A program made the translations under genes and the position numbers. A stretch of DNA of 64,000 nucleotides from Hyalella azteca (taxonomy: Eukaryota > Arthropoda > Malacostraca > Amphipoda > Hyalellidae). The notes beneath the pieces were generated by a model. The model saw only the letters and a program-made list of their open reading frames with translations, ran no database searches and had not been told where the DNA came from. Location: NCBI RefSeq assembly GCF_000764305.2, contig NW_025938085.1:248001-312000 (forward strand), given 5' to 3'. Below, piece after piece: positions 58,871 through 64,000 of the stretch (position 1 is its first letter; every line of letters starts with the position of its first letter).

Positions 58871-60434
58871 CTCAGAATTGAGCTTTAGCGCACGAATAAA
58901 TAATTAATCTTTGAGATTCATATATCGGATAATCTTAGGATTAATAAATCGGATAATCTTTAGAGATTAAATTTTTGCTTCCATCAGTGTTTGTATGAAT
59001 CTCACAAATCATGCAGCGGGTAACAGAAAAAAAACATATTAAAAATAACAAAAATTGTCAGGGAATAATAAAATAGTATTGAACTTTTTTCCAGTTTTTC
59101 AGCATGAACCTAGACTCATTACACTTTAGGAGCCCCAAAAGTAATATAAATGAAGTCTCACAATTAAGACAAATCAATTTTCATATGAATGAAATTATAT
59201 ATTCAAAAGTTAATGTAATGAGGTTGTTGAATTCAAAAACTAGCATTTGCATCAGACCGAGAATTCTTGCACGGATTAGCCCGGGCGAGTTGTTCTTGGA
59301 AATTTATGTATCGTGATCCTAATATCCATGCAATGAATGTGCGAGCAGGGCAGAGTCCTGCAATGTATAATATTGGAGATGCACCACTATTTAGCGGCGT
59401 CTGTAAGAGAGAATTATTTCTTTCGTTTAATCAAGATAATTCCGAACATTGCACCAAAGATTACGCTGAGTTTTATCATGCTGTCTTCAATACACGTGGT
59501 TTTATTCCGATTTATTTTAAATTCTCAAGCTTCTCCGAATTTTATGATGAAACTATTAGTTTAGATTTATCGAAATCTAATCGTCTGTTGCGTGTAAAAG
59601 AACACGTCCTAAAATAAATGAACAAAACTGAAAATTCCACTCAATACTCGGGTAGAGGATTTTACTTAATCTCTTTTGAAAGCCTTAATTTCCGGCGAAA
59701 TTTACGCTGAAAAGAACATATCACGACCGTACGGAAATTTGTATATTTGTTCCATTTAAGAAAAATGTTCCACTACTTTTTCAAATAACCTCTTGACTAA
59801 GAACCCTCATTTAGATTATTTTTTAATGGATCCAGGACATTCTTACTCTTTTTCGATACTAATCACTTATGATTGGTTATGATTTTGATCGATAAATAAA
59901 ATAAAAACAAATCAGGGCTCCAGAAGACAATCTAGATAAATAATCAACACTTTTCACGATGACATATCAAATTTGATGTACTTAAGGTGTACGAGCATTT
60001 TATACCAGATCATTTCTATGTATATTTGCGAAAGAGATCTGTTTTGAAAGACGATATGATTGGGATATAACATTACTATCGATCCTGGAGAAATTATTTT
60101 TAATATAGTGGTTTTTTAGGCGACGTATAGTTCACCGCTCAGGATTGAACTGATTTTTAACGGCTAATCGACAATATCTATTATATCTATTTATTTGCTG
60201 CAATGAAATTATTGGAAATTATTGGAAAATGGAAAAAACATCCTTAATTAAGTGCTTCTTATGCTAAATTTTTATTAAAATTAAAGTATTTTTTACTAAA
60301 TCTTTTAATAAATCTTTTTTGAAAAGAATGTTCGGCTCAATTTCCCGATTCAATTATTTACAGGGAAAATACTGGGCAATCAGTCAAGCTAACTACTGCG
60401 GTGCCTCGGCATGGCTTCCCACGTACAAGTTTGC
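58871..60434. other. intergenic; one unassigned open frame at 59,267-59,617 (+)
   Basis: A 116-codon + frame runs to TAA at 59,615-59,617 (...GDAPLFSGVCKRELFLSFNQ and onward). It has mixed codon use and no domain I recognise, and it overlaps other frames. It may be chance or a decayed transposon frame. The rest is AT-rich. Confidence 0.3.
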
Positions 60435-60647
60435 TCAAACTGCAGCCTTTTTCTCAAATTTATAGCTGACGAAACTCTCGTCGATTGGATTCCCCTTAAT
60501 ATCCAGCACTCCGACCTGAAATTGATGTTTGTTTTCAGCGGAATCTTCGAGCGTTAACTCACTGGCATTTTGTTTCCTCTTCAATTTGGCGAAAGTTTCA
60601 ACGTCCAAAGTTGCATGATTCGCGTCGCAGTTGTCGCGGCAGGACAT
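60435..60647 (-). other. unassigned exon-like open frame (minus strand)
   Basis: The minus frame reads FAKLKRKQNASELTLEDSAE and then NKHQFQVGVLDIKGNPIDES to FVSYKFEKKAAV and a stop. Composition (charged, soluble, balanced codons) resembles real protein more than the neighbouring AT-rich frames do, and an internal CAATTTCAG/GTCGGA looks like an acceptor. No family was recognised and no partner exons were found, so it may be a terminal exon of an unknown gene or a chance frame. Confidence 0.22.
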
Positions 60648-63600
60648 TACTCAGCCGAAGAGCATTCTTTGCTAAATGTTTCATGTCTACTCGACCGATG
60701 TGCTCGAATAATTCCCACAATAAAAAGCATAACTCGTTGTAGGATAATATTAAATGTTATAATTGAGACTACGCGAAATTTATAATGTTGGCTGGTGTAA
60801 AAAAAGGGAATGATTACGGCAGAGGGTTTATCTTGCACCAGTAAATAAGAGCGGAATGATTTCATGTGAACATAATTTTTTTCCTTATCATTCTATATCT
60901 ATTATTTTGAGTCATTATTTTTAAAATTTGCGATTATTAGTAGTCATTAACATTTTAGTTAGAAATGATTGCAAATGCGATTGTGTGTTAAATGATGGGT
61001 GTGTTGGTAAAATTCTGACTGCCGAGAACGACTGAAATACTTATAGAGCAAACTAAACTACAAAATTGGACGCTCGATTAAATTGAATTTATTGCCCCCA
61101 TTTGGACGAAATAATTTTCTTCTCCTGACAACTGCAGCAATAAAAACCGTGATGAACTTCTCCCTCAATCGGACGCTGACTTCTTGGCCTGCATTCACTT
61201 TGGACTCATAATGAAATTTTTGCCCGCATTTAAACGACTCTGAACCAGCCTAAAAACTCGCAAGCTCTAAAATAAAAATGTTCAAGACGTAAAAAGTGTT
61301 CATGGTATCAAATTCTTAAATATGATATTCTATTTACTGACGGAGAGAGTATACTTCTAAATACGCGGTGCTGCGGTGTTCCGTGTGAACGCCGGTCTGG
61401 ATTGAGAAACCAAAGAGTCCCGTGTTCTCACACGGTGCTTCCTGATGCCGTATAGCTGAGCTTTATGTTCAGCCACTTCCGATGCCACTGCGCTGCAAGG
61501 AGACAGCCCAATCGCCGGCTACTCCCTCAAGTCTTGCTGCTCTAATGTTTTTAATATTTTTCATCTTATTTTTCATATTTCATTTTTGGTAGGTTATAAT
61601 TTTTTTAATTTCAGACAAGAATGTTTGAAATGATTATTTCCTGGTTAGAATCATTATCTGGTGAGATGTCATTTAATTTAGGATCTCATTTACGATCATT
61701 TGTTTCTAGCGAAATATCATAGAAATCATAGAGTAGAGATGTACTGAATGCTTATTTTTTTCTGATGATACTACATTCGGGAAAATACCGAATGAACAGT
61801 CATAACTTCTTTGATCTTCCCGGAGAACACCATTATATCAATCGAATTTAATTTAATTTCTCTTATTCCTGTTTGAAGTCTTGCATGGAAGTCCATTAAG
61901 AAGTCTCAGGTTCTGGCAGTGGCAGCAGCGCTCGACAGCCTCACGTTTACAGCCCTGCGTTTAACTGCACCTGCGATGAAGCTCCTCATCCGCAGCGCCC
62001 ATGCAGGCGTTCTGTGGAAAGGTTATATAGAGTGCGCAATGTTGCGGCAGAGAACAGTTCATGAGTCGTACTGTCGCAAGACACTTCAAGTACACGTAGC
62101 GGTTGATTTCACGTCCGTGATTGCTGGGTTTAGCTTGAAAAGTTGCAATGGATTAGCTGACAGTGTTTGTTATGAACTCGTGACGATTTCCTGATAGTAC
62201 GTCCTATTGCCTATGTCCTATAGCCTACTAGTTCTTCCCTGAAGCTTCAGATCTCCGTTGAAATACGGTGATCAGTTTGCTTTATTGTTGAAATGCGTGT
62301 AATCACTTGGCTTCCAGTATCAAGTTAAGATTGCTTGACATCGACTGCAATACTTCTCATATATGTATTCTTCATCACAATAAATTTCTTTCGTTCAATT
62401 TTAAAACTATGTCCTGGATTACTTACATGAAAGATTTTCGTTAGGAAGTTCCAGAATTGTATTCTTGGATAGAGGGAGAAATTTTCGATTGTAGGGAAGC
62501 TTCGAATCATTCCTGAAGTCATGAATAATAATAAAAAAATAAATAGTTATGTTCCGACGCTCACCAAGTTATTTATGCATAAAATTCAAAAATTATTTTT
62601 CAACAAGCGCCATGAATGTTGGCGTCCATTTCTAAAATGAATGCATCCGATATGCAGTTGCGTTTGGATGGAAAATGAACTACTTTATTTAATCTTCTAA
62701 GTTCGCCAGAATAAAATTCATCAAAACAATGCAGCCGAGCACGAGCGCCTCGATTCATGGTTTAGTCCCATAGCTTCGCAGATAAGACGTCAAGTGCCTC
62801 AGCAAAAAGTCTTATCAGCAAACGGAAGAACCTGCGCCATTTTTAAAAACACGATTAAAAAGCAAATCTTGAGCAGGGCAGCAGAGTTGGCAGAGTGAAT
62901 AACAAGTAGCTGATCATGAGGGGGGTATGGAGGTCTTGCTTTATTTCGAGAGGGCCTTTTATTTTTGATAATGAAAAATTTTCCCATTTTAAAAATAAAT
63001 ATTGCTCTCAATATTCGCTCTTGCATGAATACACTCATGTGCGGATTTAGCGTTTAGCGCATTAGAGCTTTGAATGGCGTTTAGAAATCAAATCGCGTAT
63101 TCCCCGTTTTCGCGTGAAATAGAAGACTTGTTGATGAAATTACTGAGAAATATTCTTGGTTTTAATTGACTTGGTATTCTTGGTTTGTATGACTTGTATG
63201 TTAAATTTGTATGGCAGTTATTGCCTACTGCCATACAATTTTTTCTAATGCAATTTAAAGAGTATATTCTTGAAACTCTACACAGCAATTGAGCTGAATC
63301 ACGTTAGAATGGGTTACGATCACGGGTCACTAGTTAAATAGTGGGAGATCGCTTTAAGTCACTCACCCTGCAGCTCATTGATGCGCGTTTCTGATGAGTT
63401 TTCCGCCATTCGTTGATCATTCATGAACACATATTTTAGTTAAAAACCGGATCATATCAAGTTTAATAATGAATAAATTTGAAGTGGATATCACTTTAAT
63501 AATAATATTTAATAATTATGGTAATTAATAGTCATATAACACATTTAGGATTTTTGTGGACAGTGAGTGGACAGTTTGCGTGCTCGATTAACATTTTGGC

Positions 63601-64000
63601 TGCATAACAACTGAATATTCTAACCTAAGTTAATTATGCAATAAACGGGGTTCACAGAATTAGCTGATTTTGCTTGAAACATTAACTTGATGTAGGTGGA
63701 TTACTCAACAGGCTGAGTAAACAGGTAGTTTGAATTATTGCTCAGTGCCCAGAATTTCGTGAAATTACCGTATATACCTGCTCGCTAATAACCCAATTAA
63801 ACTGCAATTATTCTCATTCTCTATTGGGTTGTAGGATACCGTTTATAATTCCAGGAAAAGATGTGTTACACTTCCTTCATATTTTAGAAATCTGTCAGCT
63901 ATGAATAATTAATTCAAATATATTTCCACAAACGGTCAGAATTTTGGTCGCGTGCGACAGTTTGACAAGCAGAAGCGCGAAATGCAGTCTATGCTTCGCT
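60648..64000. other. intergenic to window end, no gene recognised
   Basis: 3.4 kb of AT-rich DNA with a GC-richer stretch at about 61,360-61,530. Short frames (61,919-62,194 on +, 62,799-63,038 on -) have no motifs. No RNA gene or tandem array was seen. Confidence 0.5.

Noticed and set aside
59267..59617. 116-codon frame as a gene
   Set aside because: No motif, overlapping frames and AT-rich surroundings; chance cannot be ruled out.

Overview
This is AT-rich animal nuclear DNA. It holds the 3' half of one spliced, multi-exon gene and then about 50 kb without a recognisable gene, studded with minisatellites. Seven GC-rich exons with clean GT-AG boundaries lie on the + strand between 1,384 and 13,008. 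They translate into 517 residues of a neuroligin: the C-terminal part of the cholinesterase-like extracellular domain, a short stalk, one transmembrane helix and a cytoplasmic tail. The protein and the short repeats suggest an arthropod, possibly a crustacean. That is an inference; nothing here fixes the species.

Region by region: 1-13,446 is the neuroligin locus. The 5' exons lie upstream of the window. Introns carry minisatellites at 341-766, 5,422-5,612 and 6,411-6,728. The region 13,447 to about 14,340 is probable 3' UTR and contains a tRNA-derived SINE-like piece. From there to 64,000 I see no convincing gene. There are about ten further minisatellites (units of 16 to 60 bp, the largest a ~1.05 kb array of 46-bp units at 57,819-58,870), two copies of a short inverted-repeat-bearing dispersed element (25.6 and 27.1 kb), two degenerate Penelope/hammerhead-like motifs (16.2 and 46.6 kb), a 99-bp-arm fold-back beside the only N (46.5-46.8 kb), and a perfect 23-bp hairpin (18.1 kb).

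The most interesting point is the end of the neuroligin. Its TGA stop (13,006-13,008) is followed directly by CAATTA, which fits the CAR-YYA context of tobamovirus-type (type I) stop-codon readthrough. The same frame stays open for 145 more codons and ends in HLTFL, a class I PDZ-ligand pattern (T at -2, L at 0). The short form ends in SMHP and has no such motif. Readthrough could therefore decide whether this receptor can bind PDZ scaffolds.

Two cautions concern the assembly. Nextera mate-pair junction adapter sequence is embedded at 6,376-6,410 and 23,239-23,276, inside tandem repeats. The first lies in the intron where a conserved neuroligin exon (the His-Gly-Glu-Glu-Leu-Pro-Tyr region) should be and is not found, so sequence is probably missing there.
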